Source of the DNA: Planctomycetia bacterium
GTDB taxonomy: Bacteria; Planctomycetota; Planctomycetia; Pirellulales; Thermoguttaceae
Direction: 5' to 3'
Length of the DNA stretch: 60,845 bases
Assembly (NCBI GenBank): GCA_030535245.1
Contig: JAUNBJ010000008.1
Span: forward strand, 1 to 60,845
Positions 43,295 to 51,694 of the stretch are shown here, in pieces (within the stretch, counting starts at the first letter, position 1; the number at the start of each line of letters is the position of its first letter). The notes below the pieces were generated by a model. That model saw only the letters and a program-made list of their open reading frames with translations, was not told where the DNA came from and made no database searches. The translations under genes were made by a program, and so were the position numbers.

Positions 43295-43472
43295 GAATTA
43301 AAACGATTTCTTAAAAATTTTTTTACAATCCTGAAAGTGCGTCGAAAAGGGAGCTTTCACAGGCGTTTTCCTACGTAAAAAACGGAAGCAAACGATTCTC
43401 TTCATTGTGTGCTTTTTCTGGTTTTTCACAAGGGGGAAACCGGAAATTTTTTCACAATTTTTGCGAGTTCGC

Positions 43473-43500
43473 TTGAAGTTGGAAAAAAATATGGTATATT
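43473..43500 (+). promoter_or_regulatory. Sigma70-like promoter at the left edge of the phage island
   Basis: TTGAAG (43473-43478), 16 bp, TATATT (43495-43500). It is the only clear promoter seen before the island and would start transcription near 43507. Confidence 0.6.
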
Positions 43501-43506
43501 GTTTTT

Positions 43507-43634
43507 CACTTCTGGAGAACAGAAGAAACCGAAGAAAAAACAAGTCAGGTAGCTGAGAGAGCCGTCCAACGGTTATACGAACAGGCCCGACGTGGGAAAG
43601 ATAAAAGCGTCTTTTCCGCGCCGGGCTTTTTTTT
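43507..43634 (+). ncRNA. Leader or small RNA ending in an intrinsic terminator
   Basis: About 128 nt between the promoter and the T run. Stems seen: CTTCTG/CAGAAG (about 43508-43524), CCGT/ACGG (43562-43572) and a long final stem GCCCGACG-GGAAAGA with TCTTTTCC-CG-CGGGC (43585-43626), followed by eight T (43627-43634). The next gene starts 26 bp later with its own ribosome site, so this may be an attenuator for the island or a separate small RNA. No known family was recognised. The rest of the gap 43295-43472 is AT-rich and shows nothing else. Confidence 0.5.
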
Positions 43635-43659
43635 GTCGACAGATTTTAGGGAGGAAAAA

Positions 43660-44259
43660 ATGGAAAAGGAATTTACGTTGACGCGTATTCTTTACAACCG
43701 GATTTGCCGGGGTCTGAAATCACGGGAAAACATGTTTCATTTTGCCGTGAAAAAGGGGATACCGATGAAGGTGATAAGTGCGGTCGCCAACGGATGGAAG
43801 CCGGATTTTCCGCGTCGGGGTCGGCGTCCGAAGGGGTGGAAGCAGGAGATTCCCGAACTGGAATTTTTGGAGAAGGCGGTCTTTTCGGATACTTACGCGC
43901 GATGTCCGGAGTGCGGTGGGATGGTACGTTTCCCCTGCCTGGCGTGTGCGACGAAGCGGGCGGGGAAAGTCGTGCGTCCGAGGAAAATGGGAATATCGCA
44001 ATTGGGTTTGGAACTTTCGCCGGACTGTTATCGGCGTTATCTGGAAATACGGGAGCGAAAACAGCGGGAGGAACTGGAACGCAACAGTCGTGAGGCGGAA
44101 GAACGGGAAAAGGCTTGGGAAGAAGAGAGGGTGAAGGAAAAAGAACGTTATGAAAAAGTATGTAATTTTTTTAGGGAACGTGATGCTTTGGACGGCGGCG
44201 ACGCTTTGGGCGGGCGGGTGTCCGAGCGGTCGTTGTCCGATTCCGGGCGAGGAGAATAA
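43660..44259 (+). CDS. Phage-island protein with zinc ribbon and basic HTH-like part
   Basis: 199 aa from the ATG at 43660 (GGGAGG just upstream). Residues 25-55 (FHFAVKKGIPMKVISAVANGW) can form a helix-turn-helix and are followed by the basic AT-hook-like word RRGRRPKG. CPECG and CLAC (about 81-96) form a four-cysteine zinc ribbon. The C-terminal third is a charged coiled coil (KQREELERNSREAEEREKA). A DNA-binding regulator of the island is plausible. Its last 110 bp overlap the next gene in another frame. Confidence 0.55.
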   Translation: MEKEFTLTRILYNRICRGLKSRENMFHFAVKKGIPMKVISAVANGWKPDFPRRGRRPKGWKQEIPELEFLEKAVFSDTYARCPECGGMVRFPCLACATKRAGKVVRPRKMGISQLGLELSPDCYRRYLEIRERKQREELERNSREAEEREKAWEEERVKEKERYEKVCNFFRERDALDGGDALGGRVSERSLSDSGRGE

Positions 44260-45124
44260 TTGTTTTTCCTCCCATCCGGCGGTGGTGAGAGTGGTGGTCG
44301 AAAATGAACAAACGCGAAGTTACGGTTCCGGGACATGGGTTCACGACGACGCGGACAGGCAGTTTGTGCTGACCTGTGCGCACCTGTTCGAGAAAACGCG
44401 TCCGACGAGGATTTCCGTGTACTTCCCCGACTCTTTTTCATTCGACGTCCAGCTTCTTGCCATCGACCGGATTTGGGATTTGGCGATTTTGAATCCGGAG
44501 CAACCGCAGCAGCGCACTGCGGTGGCAATTGCGGAGGATTATTCGCGGCCAGGGGATGTGATTTGTTTTGGCGGATACGGAAAGACGGGGCGGTATCGGC
44601 AGGTGTGCGGTCGGCTGGTGGGGTACTGCCAGGTTAGCGGCACGCAAACGAAAGAGACGATGTTGGTGACGGGCGAGGCGCGTCAGGGGGATTCGGGCGG
44701 GCCGATGTTTGACCCAAACGGACGCTTGACGGGAGTCCTTTGGGGAACGGACGGGCAGAATGTGTGCGGCACGTATCAGGGGCGTATTCGACGGTTTGTG
44801 GAAGCGTCGTTTCCCCCTCCGTTTTGGCGGGGCAAGGAGAATCCGCAGACGCCGGAAGCGGTTTCAAAGCGAAACAGTCCGGAGGAGTTGTTGGAAAAAT
44901 TTCGTGAGATGCTGGAGTCGTTCCGGGAGCGGGAAACGTCGTCATGTCCGGTGCGGCAGCAGGTGCGTGAGACGGTTTCGGAGTGGGTTTTTTCGGTGGC
45001 ATGGACGGTGACGAAAGTGATTTTGGTGTTGTTATGCCTGTTTTTGTTGCCGATCGTGGCGTTGGCGGCGGTCATTTATCGGTGGTATCGGGGAAAGGAG
45101 AAAAAAGAGAATGAAAATTCGTGA
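44150..45124 (+). CDS. Membrane-anchored trypsin-like serine protease (phage island)
   Basis: 324 aa. A signal peptide (1-22) is followed by a Cys-rich start, then a chymotrypsin-fold domain with the full triad: His78 in LTCAHLF, Asp110 in IWDLAIL, Ser182 in QGDSGGPMF. A hydrophobic segment (about 283-305) and a basic end anchor the C-terminus. The protease would face the periplasm. A trypsin-like protease is not a normal part of a phage packaging block. AAGGA lies 12 bases before the ATG. It overlaps the zinc-ribbon gene by 110 bp and the ParB-like gene by 14 bp, so it is integral to this operon. Confidence 0.85.
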   Translation: MKKYVIFLGNVMLWTAATLWAGGCPSGRCPIPGEENNCFSSHPAVVRVVVENEQTRSYGSGTWVHDDADRQFVLTCAHLFEKTRPTRISVYFPDSFSFDVQLLAIDRIWDLAILNPEQPQQRTAVAIAEDYSRPGDVICFGGYGKTGRYRQVCGRLVGYCQVSGTQTKETMLVTGEARQGDSGGPMFDPNGRLTGVLWGTDGQNVCGTYQGRIRRFVEASFPPPFWRGKENPQTPEAVSKRNSPEELLEKFREMLESFRERETSSCPVRQQVRETVSEWVFSVAWTVTKVILVLLCLFLLPIVALAAVIYRWYRGKEKKENENS

Positions 45125-45653
45125 TCGTATTAAGGCGTTTTGTCGGGTTCCGGCGCGGGAGTTGATGCCGAACCCGAAGAACTGGCGGACGCACCCGGTG
45201 GCGCAGAAAAACGCGTTGAAGGGGGTTTTGGCCGAGATTGGTTATGCCGACGCGCTTTTGGCGCGGGAGGATGAGGAGGGGCGTTTGCGGCTGGTGGATG
45301 GGCATTTGCGTGCCGAGACGACGCCGGATCAGGAAGTGCCGGTGTTGGTTCTGGACGTGACGGAGGAGGAAGCGGACAAACTTTTGGCGACGCTCGACCC
45401 GCTTTCCGCGATGGCGGGGACGAATCGAGAGCTTTTGGCGGCGCTGACGTCGGAGATAGAAACCGATTCCGACGCGGTGCGGGCGTTGTTGGACGCGACG
45501 CTTGGCAGGGAGAAAACGCCGTTGGATACGAAGGAACTGTTGGTTCCCGAACTGTATCAGGTGGTGGTGGAGTGTGCGGACGAGGAACACCAGAAAAGCG
45601 TTTACGAGCAGCTGCAATCGGAAGGCTTGAGGTGTCGGTTGTTGAATCTGTAG
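45111..45653 (+). CDS. ParB/Srx-like nuclease-domain protein
   Basis: 180 aa. The N-terminal half follows the ParB fold: LMPNPKNWRTHP, a Q-x6-L helix, and the loop LVDGHLRAE (63-67 DGHLR), the equivalent of the GxRR/GHLR nucleotide or CTP-binding motif. The C-terminal half is helical with a beta end. ParB-like genes just upstream of terminase genes are common in phages and are often tied to DNA modification or to initiation of packaging. It overlaps the protease gene by 14 bp and is followed by the ABC-GNAT gene after 26 bp. Confidence 0.8.
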   Translation: MKIRDRIKAFCRVPARELMPNPKNWRTHPVAQKNALKGVLAEIGYADALLAREDEEGRLRLVDGHLRAETTPDQEVPVLVLDVTEEEADKLLATLDPLSAMAGTNRELLAALTSEIETDSDAVRALLDATLGREKTPLDTKELLVPELYQVVVECADEEHQKSVYEQLQSEGLRCRLLNL

Positions 45654-45679
45654 CGGGGCACAAACGCGTGGGAGCAAAC

Positions 45680-46759
45680 ATGAAAATTGAAGTGGAAACG
45701 CCGGTTTACGAATCGTTTCGGGTGAAGCAGGTCGCGGGGCTGTTCGATGTGACGTTGGAGGAAAAACTGCGGCAGACGTTCGACGTGGAGGTTCCGGAGC
45801 TTTCGGAGGATTGGCGCGTTGGGCTTGTCGTCGGGCCGTCGGGGAGCGGAAAAAGCACGCTGGCGAACGCGCTTTTTGGCGAAAACCTGTACGTCGGGGG
45901 GGATTGGAGTCGGAACCGTGCGGTGGTGGATGGTTTTGACGCATCGCTTTCCATTCGGGAGGTGACGGGGCTTCTGACGTGCGTGGGATTCAGTTCCCCG
46001 CCGGGCTGGGTGAAGCCGTACCACGTGCTGAGCAACGGCGAGAAATTTCGGTGTGATTTGGCCCGCGCGTTGTCGTTGGCGAAAGTGGATGGAGAGGATC
46101 GGCGGACGGTGGTGTTCGACGAGTTTACCAGCGTCGTGGATCGCAACGTGGCGAAAGTGGCGTCGGCGGCGATCGCGAAGGGGTTTCGAGGTGGGAATCT
46201 CAGGGGGCGTTTCGTGGCGGTGACGTGTCACTACGACGTGGCAGAGTGGCTGGAACCGGACTGGGTGGTGGACATGGCGTCCGGCACGCTTTCACGGAGG
46301 CGTCTTCGGCGACCCGACATACGTCTGGAAGTCGTCCGTTGCGGTTACGACGCGTGGCGGCTGTTTAAGCGTCATCATTATTTGAGTGCCGATCTGTCGA
46401 AAAGCGCGAAAACATACCTGGCGATGTGGGAGGGGCAGCCGGTGGCGTTTTGCGGAATCCTGCCGTTGATTTATCAGAAAAAACATTATCGGATCAGTCG
46501 ATTGGTAACGCTGCCGGATTTTCAAGGGTTGGGAATCGGCATGAAATTCGCCGAGGCGTTGGGGCGGCTGTATCGGGACGATGGGTTGCGGCTGAACATA
46601 ACGGGGAGTCATCCGTCGGTGATTGCGCACTGTCGGAAATCCCCGTTGTGGCGAACGGTGCAGGTAAAGACGGCCCGATCGCTGCCACGTTCCTCCCGCA
46701 TACCGGAGTATCGTGGAGCCAACGGAAGGAATGTGGTATCGTTCGAATTTGTCGGTTGA
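45680..46759 (+). CDS. ABC-ATPase fused to a GNAT (Mom-like) acyltransferase domain
   Basis: 359 aa, starting at 45680 where GGGAG precedes the ATG. Residues 1-205: soluble ABC-type ATPase with Walker A GPSGSGKST (52-60), signature LSNGEKF (117-123), Walker B TVVFDE (143-148) and a switch His184. There is no membrane domain, so this is not a transporter. Residues 215-359: GNAT fold, with KRHHYL (230-235), AMWEGQPVAFCGI, and the acetyl-CoA loop Q282-GLG-IG. Phage Mu Mom, which modifies adenine in DNA, is a GNAT-related protein with a similar KHY start; a DNA-modifying role is thus possible. Together with the ParB-like protein it is the most unusual part of the operon. Confidence 0.75.
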   Translation: MKIEVETPVYESFRVKQVAGLFDVTLEEKLRQTFDVEVPELSEDWRVGLVVGPSGSGKSTLANALFGENLYVGGDWSRNRAVVDGFDASLSIREVTGLLTCVGFSSPPGWVKPYHVLSNGEKFRCDLARALSLAKVDGEDRRTVVFDEFTSVVDRNVAKVASAAIAKGFRGGNLRGRFVAVTCHYDVAEWLEPDWVVDMASGTLSRRRLRRPDIRLEVVRCGYDAWRLFKRHHYLSADLSKSAKTYLAMWEGQPVAFCGILPLIYQKKHYRISRLVTLPDFQGLGIGMKFAEALGRLYRDDGLRLNITGSHPSVIAHCRKSPLWRTVQVKTARSLPRSSRIPEYRGANGRNVVSFEFVG

Positions 46760-46808
46760 CATTGGGGTTGGCGGTGCCGCTTGAAATAATTTTTAAGTTA
46801 GGAAGTAT

Positions 46809-47240
46809 ATGCGAAAAAAGGAACTTTTGAGCGAGAAACAGAAGGATGAGATTCTGGCGATCCTCTCGGTGGGCTGTTCGCGAAAGACGGCGGCGCAGTA
46901 CGCGGGGGTGACGCAGACGGTCATAAAAAACACGGCGAAAGAGGATGAAGTGTTCGCGGAGCGGCTTTTGCGTGCTCAGGAAATGGCGGAAATCACGTCG
47001 ATGAAAAACATTTCCAACGCGGCGCGGCAAGAGCGATACTGGAAGGCGGCGGCGTGGATTCTCGAACGAAAGAATCCGGAGGAATACCGGCTTCGCAGTC
47101 CGGGAACGTTCAACGCCGGGCAGTTGAAATTCATTTTGGGACAGTTGACGCAGATCATCGTGGACGAGGTGAAATCCCCCGCCTATCGCAAGCGGATTTT
47201 GTCGAGGATGGACGCGATGTTGAAGGAAATCAATGGATAA
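46809..47240 (+). CDS. Terminase small subunit-like protein
   Basis: 143 aa with a N-terminal helix-turn-helix (KQKDEILAILSVGCSRKTAAQYAGVTQTVIKN), a helical middle (ARQERYWKAAAWILERKNPEEY, the usual W-LERK-PE-Y end of small terminases) and a C-terminal helix. It recognises phage DNA for packaging. It overlaps the large terminase gene by eight bases. Directly downstream of the ABC-GNAT gene after 49 bp. Confidence 0.85.
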   Translation: MRKKELLSEKQKDEILAILSVGCSRKTAAQYAGVTQTVIKNTAKEDEVFAERLLRAQEMAEITSMKNISNAARQERYWKAAAWILERKNPEEYRLRSPGTFNAGQLKFILGQLTQIIVDEVKSPAYRKRILSRMDAMLKEING

Positions 47241-48858
47241 AAACGACTGGAAATACGAAGCTCCCGAAGACCTGAACGCGTGGTTTGGTTTTGTGAAAAA
47301 ACTCCGTCCCCGGCTGGCGAAACTGCATGGGGAACGGCGGCACGCAGCGGGGAATCTGGTGGAAATTCCGGAGTCGTTTGCCGCGTGGTGTCGGATGTTT
47401 CTTCCGGAGTATTTCCGCAAGGCGCCGTCGCTCATGCACCGATGGATGTTGAAATATTTGGAGAATTTCGCGGCACATCGGGGCGAAAAGCTGAACGTTC
47501 TGGCGCCGCGTGGCGGAGCGAAATCGACGATCGGCACGTTGGCGTATCCGTTGAAAATGGCGTTGGAGCATCAGGAGTCGTACCTTTGGATCGTTTCCGA
47601 CACGCACGACCAGGCCAAAGCACACCTGGAAAACCTGCGGCAGGCGGTGGTGTCCAATCCCCTGTTTCGGGAGGCGTACCCGGTGGCGTCGCAAATTCGG
47701 TACCGTTCGGGGGTACTGGAATTTGGCAACGGTGTGCGGGTGGAGGCGTTTGGCACGGGGCAGAAAATCCGTGGGCGGCGTCACGGGGCGAATCGGCCGA
47801 GTTTGCTTGTGTGCGACGACTTGCAGAACGACGCGCACGGTCGCTCGTCGCTTTTGCGGTCGAAAAGTCGGGAGTGGTTTTTCGGAACCCTTTTGAAGGC
47901 GGGCGACGCGCGAACGAACGTGATCCACCTGGCGACGGCGTTGCACCAGGATGCGCTGGGGTTGGAGCTGACGCGGACACCGGGGTGGAAGTCGCGTGTT
48001 TTCAAGGCGATTTTGCGGTTTCCGGAAAACATGACGCTTTGGGAACAGTGGGAAAACATCCTGATGGATGCCGCCGGGGGAACGGTGGAAGCACGAAAAT
48101 TTTACGAGAAAAACGAGCAGGCCATGCGCGAAGGGGCGGTGGTTCTCTGGGAGGCGGAGGAAGATTTGTACACGTTGATGAAGATGCGGGCCGAGTCGGG
48201 ACACCGGGCGTTTGAGCGGGAAAAGCAAAATTCCCCGATCAATCCGGAACTGTGCGAGTGGAGCGAGAAATATTTCGAGTCGGAGCATTTTTGGGTGGAA
48301 GATTTTCCGAAGCATTTTGCGATGCGTATTCTGGCGTTGGATCCCAGCAAGGGGAAGGACGCGGGCCGGTGCGATTATTCGGCGTACGTGCTTTTGGGGA
48401 TGGACGACGACGGCGACCTGTTTGTGGACGCACGCATGCTGCGGTGTCCGGTGGACGAGCTGGTGGATCATGGCGTCGAGCTTTTTCGGGAGTTTTGTCC
48501 CGACGCGTTTGGCGTCGAGGGGAACCAGTTTCAAGACCTGCTGGCCGACATGTTTACCGAGCGTTTCGCGAAAAATCATCTACCACCGCTGCGACCGTGG
48601 CTGCTTTTCAACAGCGTGGCGAAGGAGGTGCGGATTCGGCGGCTCAGTCCGTATCTGGCGTCGCGAAAACTGCATTTTCGTGCCGGTTCGCCCGACACGC
48701 GGCTTTTGGTCGAGCAGCTCAGGCAGTTTCCGTTGGGCGATCACGACGACGGGCCGGATGCGCTGGAAATGGCGATCCGACTGTTGAATCAGCAACGTAC
48801 CGGCGAAAAATTTGACGACGGACTTGGCAACCATCTTTTTCAAGGGAGAATTTTATGA
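47233..48858 (+). CDS. Terminase large subunit
   Basis: 541 aa, both halves intact. ATPase: Walker A-like APRGGAKST (91-99), Walker B LLVCDD. Nuclease (RNase H fold): ALDPSKGKDAGRCDYSAYV with the first metal Asp, GVEGNQFQ, and DHDDGPDALEMA near the end. So the motor and the DNA-cutting domains seem functional, with no stop or frameshift. It overlaps the portal gene by four bases. Its good preservation argues for recent acquisition or for selection. Confidence 0.93.
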   Translation: MDKNDWKYEAPEDLNAWFGFVKKLRPRLAKLHGERRHAAGNLVEIPESFAAWCRMFLPEYFRKAPSLMHRWMLKYLENFAAHRGEKLNVLAPRGGAKSTIGTLAYPLKMALEHQESYLWIVSDTHDQAKAHLENLRQAVVSNPLFREAYPVASQIRYRSGVLEFGNGVRVEAFGTGQKIRGRRHGANRPSLLVCDDLQNDAHGRSSLLRSKSREWFFGTLLKAGDARTNVIHLATALHQDALGLELTRTPGWKSRVFKAILRFPENMTLWEQWENILMDAAGGTVEARKFYEKNEQAMREGAVVLWEAEEDLYTLMKMRAESGHRAFEREKQNSPINPELCEWSEKYFESEHFWVEDFPKHFAMRILALDPSKGKDAGRCDYSAYVLLGMDDDGDLFVDARMLRCPVDELVDHGVELFREFCPDAFGVEGNQFQDLLADMFTERFAKNHLPPLRPWLLFNSVAKEVRIRRLSPYLASRKLHFRAGSPDTRLLVEQLRQFPLGDHDDGPDALEMAIRLLNQQRTGEKFDDGLGNHLFQGRIL

Positions 48859-50117
48859 AGGATATTTATCCGGTGAATCCATGGGAATTTTTGTGGGACG
48901 ACGAAGAACGCTGGACGCTTGCGGGAGGTTCGGTTTCGGACAAAATCCCGAACGAGGAAACGCTGGCGGAGGTGCGGGAATCGTGCCGTCATCTGGCGTT
49001 GACCAACGAGTTTGCGATCAACGGTCACGAGAACCGAATCAGTTTCATCGTTGGCAGCGGACACCTTTTTCACGTGGAGCCGAAACCGGGACACGCCGTG
49101 TCGGAAAGCGAACTTGCCCGTGCCCGCGAGGTTCTGGAAACGTTTCTGGAAGAAAATCGCTGGTACGAACGGCAGCAGGAAATCGTCCGCCGCAAAGACC
49201 GGGACGGCGAGGCGTTTTTGCGGATTTTTTCCGGGTCGGACGGCAGCACGCGGATTCGTTTTGTGGAACCGGAGGAGGTGGAAACGCCAGCCGGACTGCG
49301 GGACGATGGCGACACGTCGAGCCGGTTTGGAATCCGGACGTTTCGCCGCGACGTGGAAAGTGTCGTGGGGTACTGGATTGGCGGCAGCTTTGTGCGGGCC
49401 GACGAAATCCAGCACCGAAAGGCGAACGTGGATTTTAATGTGCGACGTGGGATTCCGGTGTTTTATCCGGTTCGCAAGAATCTCCGTCGGGCGGAAAAAT
49501 TGCTGCGGAACATGAGCGTGGTGGCGGAAATCCAGTCGGCGATCGCCATCATTCGCAAGCACAATGTTTCCGGTCGCTCTGGGGTGGAAAATTTTGTGCG
49601 TGCAGAGACGGATTACACCGCTTCGCAGGGGAATCGGCCCACCTATTTCCGGCAGTATTCCCCTGGCACGATTCTGGACACGTCGGCGGGGATCGACTAC
49701 CAGTTTCCCGTGGCGGCCATCGACGCGACGCGTTATGTGGCGGTTCTTCAGGCGGAATTGCGGGCCATTGCCAGCCGTCTGGTCATGCCGGAATTCATGC
49801 TGACCAGCGACGCCAGCAACGCGAATTATTCGTCCACGATGATTGCCGAGGGGCCGGCGGTGCGGATGTTCCAGCGGCTCCAGCAGGAAATGATTCGGGA
49901 CGATGTGCGGCTCATGCGGCGGGTGCTTCAAAACGCTGCGGTGGGCGGGGTGCTGGAAGAAAGCACGCCGGAACGGTTGGTGGTGCGTATCACGCCGCCG
50001 GGGTTGTCGGTACGCGATCGGCTCCAGGAGGTGCAAGCGGACAAAATCCTGGTGGAGCTTGGCGCCATGACCGTTCCCCAGCTGGCGGCCCGACATGGTG
50101 TACAAATGAACAGATGA
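48855..50117 (+). CDS. Phage portal protein
   Basis: 420 aa, located right after the large terminase as usual. The segment DRDGEAFLRIF and the helical RSGVENFVRAETDYTASQGN piece, followed by AELRAIASRLVMPEFMLTSDASNANYSS, are typical of portal proteins (stem/clip/wing). It forms the ring at one capsid vertex through which DNA enters. After it, a 118-bp gap contains a small GGGG/CCCC hairpin and no supported gene. Confidence 0.88.
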   Translation: MKDIYPVNPWEFLWDDEERWTLAGGSVSDKIPNEETLAEVRESCRHLALTNEFAINGHENRISFIVGSGHLFHVEPKPGHAVSESELARAREVLETFLEENRWYERQQEIVRRKDRDGEAFLRIFSGSDGSTRIRFVEPEEVETPAGLRDDGDTSSRFGIRTFRRDVESVVGYWIGGSFVRADEIQHRKANVDFNVRRGIPVFYPVRKNLRRAEKLLRNMSVVAEIQSAIAIIRKHNVSGRSGVENFVRAETDYTASQGNRPTYFRQYSPGTILDTSAGIDYQFPVAAIDATRYVAVLQAELRAIASRLVMPEFMLTSDASNANYSSTMIAEGPAVRMFQRLQQEMIRDDVRLMRRVLQNAAVGGVLEESTPERLVVRITPPGLSVRDRLQEVQADKILVELGAMTVPQLAARHGVQMNR

Positions 50118-50235
50118 ATTTTGTCAAACATCGACAGATTTCGGAGATTTTTCATAATGACGCTTACGAACGTTCGCGGCGGGGTTGATCCCCGGTGAAA
50201 ATTTTCCATCAAAGACATCTTAGGAGGAATCCATC

Positions 50236-50421
50236 ATGGCAGAATCAACACAAAAAAACGAAACGAACCAGAACAACATCAGGAAAATCCAGTTGGCCAT
50301 TCAGGAGTCGCTGCGGCAGATTCTGAACCGGGGATATTACGGGAACGCGAACCTTCGCATTGCCGTGCAGGACGGAGTGATTCAAAACATCCAGTACAGT
50401 CTGGAACGCAGTGTACGCTGA
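50236..50421 (+). CDS. Small phage-island protein, unknown
   Basis: 61 aa; polar N-terminus, then an amphipathic helix (KIQLAIQESLRQILNRG) and a short beta tail. TAGGAGG precedes the ATG. Sits between portal and maturation protease, where small head proteins are often found. No family recognised. Confidence 0.7.
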   Translation: MAESTQKNETNQNNIRKIQLAIQESLRQILNRGYYGNANLRIAVQDGVIQNIQYSLERSVR

Positions 50422-50444
50422 AATCATTTTTGAAAGGAGTTTTT

Positions 50445-51122
50445 ATGAATCAGGAACCGGGAGAACCGCTTGTGGAATATGTGCAGGCGGACGGGGAAGG
50501 AGTATCGCTGGAACGGGAAAACGGGATTCTTCGGAATGTCAAAATTCTCGGACTCGTTTCGCGAAATGGGCGGCGTTATCCTTCGGAAACGCTGCGGGAG
50601 GCGGTATCGCTTTACGAGGAAGCGAAAGTGAACGTGGATCATCCGCGTGGCAATCCGCTGGCGCCGCGGGATTACCGAGATCGGCTTGGCAACATTCGGA
50701 ACGTGACGTTTCACGAAAACGAGGGGTTGTTTGCCGATTTGCATTTCAATCCACGACACGATCTGGCGGAACAGCTTGCGTGGGATGCGGAACATGCTCC
50801 GGGAAACGTGGGCTTTTCGCACAACATCCGGGCGCTGACGGAAAACGCGAACGACGGTCTGGTGGTGAAAAAGATTTTGACCGTCCAGAGCGTGGATTTG
50901 GTGGCTGATCCGGCGACGACTTCGGGACTGTTCGAGTCGGAAAATCCGCTGGCAAAAGAGGTGGCGACGCTGCGGGAGGAAGTGGCGACGCTGCGAAAAC
51001 GGCTGAAGGAATCGGTCGTGGTGAAACGGATTTCGGAGCTTCCGGAAAGTCGGGAGCGGGAAACGGGGTTTGCGGACGGGCCGCTGACTTTGGAAGGTTT
51101 TGTTCAGAAAATCTGCCGGTGA
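50445..51122 (+). CDS. Capsid maturation protease / scaffold
   Basis: 225 aa from 50445 (GAAAGGAG upstream). The N-terminal two thirds match phage prohead protease layout: SRNGRRYPSE, then VNVDHPRG with a likely catalytic His, and VGFSHNIRAL with the likely nucleophile Ser. The end is a coiled coil (KEVATLREEVATLRKRLKE) that could act as internal scaffold. It processes the capsid during assembly. Located as expected between portal and major capsid protein. Confidence 0.8.
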   Translation: MNQEPGEPLVEYVQADGEGVSLERENGILRNVKILGLVSRNGRRYPSETLREAVSLYEEAKVNVDHPRGNPLAPRDYRDRLGNIRNVTFHENEGLFADLHFNPRHDLAEQLAWDAEHAPGNVGFSHNIRALTENANDGLVVKKILTVQSVDLVADPATTSGLFESENPLAKEVATLREEVATLRKRLKESVVVKRISELPESRERETGFADGPLTLEGFVQKICR

Positions 51123-51156
51123 GGAATCCGGTAAAACTTTTGGAAAGGAGTAAAAA

Positions 51157-51672
51157 ATGTTTGAGAATCGCATGAAATGGCGTTGGGGCGACACGTCGCC
51201 GGTGACGGTGGACGTAGCTTCCACGACGGCGGTGAAATCCGGGGATTTGCTCTGGCTTAACGCGACCAGCAAAAAAGCGGAGCCGGCCGACACGTTTGCC
51301 TTTGACACGTCGCTTGCCAAAACGCAGGAAGCGTTTGCGAGTAAATTTCTCGGCGTGGCGATGCAGGATTCGCCGTCCGGAACCAGCGGATACATTCGCG
51401 TGGCGACGACCGGGGTGTTCGAGCTGGACGACAGCACCGCAGGCGACACGTCGGCGTGCGTCGGCGATTATCGCGGCGCGGTAGTCAATACGGCGGGAAC
51501 GTATCTGGTTTCCGACAAAGTGATCTCCGTTTCGGAAAGCTACCAGGCGATCGCCCGTATAGCCCATACGGAAAACGCACTGCCGGGCAAGGCCCTGGTG
51601 CAAATTCAGTCCACCATCATGCGTGGCGGTGTGGCCGGTTCCGATCCGAAGCACGAGACTTCCTCTAACTAA
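51157..51672 (+). CDS. Head decoration-type protein
   Basis: 171 aa, beta-rich with low charge: VTVDVASTTAVKSGDLLWL, FLGVAMQDSP, TGVFELDDS, TYLVSDKVIS. This pattern resembles DUF2190/decoration proteins that sit on the capsid outer surface. GAAAGGAG precedes the ATG. Placed directly before the major capsid gene. Function is by position and composition. Confidence 0.65.
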   Translation: MFENRMKWRWGDTSPVTVDVASTTAVKSGDLLWLNATSKKAEPADTFAFDTSLAKTQEAFASKFLGVAMQDSPSGTSGYIRVATTGVFELDDSTAGDTSACVGDYRGAVVNTAGTYLVSDKVISVSESYQAIARIAHTENALPGKALVQIQSTIMRGGVAGSDPKHETSSN

Positions 51673-51694
51673 TTTTTGCAAGAAAGGAAATTTT

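Noticed and set aside
43530..43590. TPP riboswitch because of CTGAGA
   Set aside because: The second conserved core and the CUGAU element are absent and the downstream gene is not a thiamine gene.
43552..43626. tRNA-like stretch (GGTAGCTGAGAGAGC resembles a D-arm)
   Set aside because: No T-arm (GGTTCGA), no acceptor pairing and no CCA-compatible end; it fits a leader with a terminator better.
46494..48579. Long minus-strand open frames opposite the terminase genes
   Set aside because: Complement of the TerS and TerL genes, no ribosome sites or motifs.
50159..50200. 13-codon open frame between portal and next gene
   Set aside because: Too short and without ribosome site.
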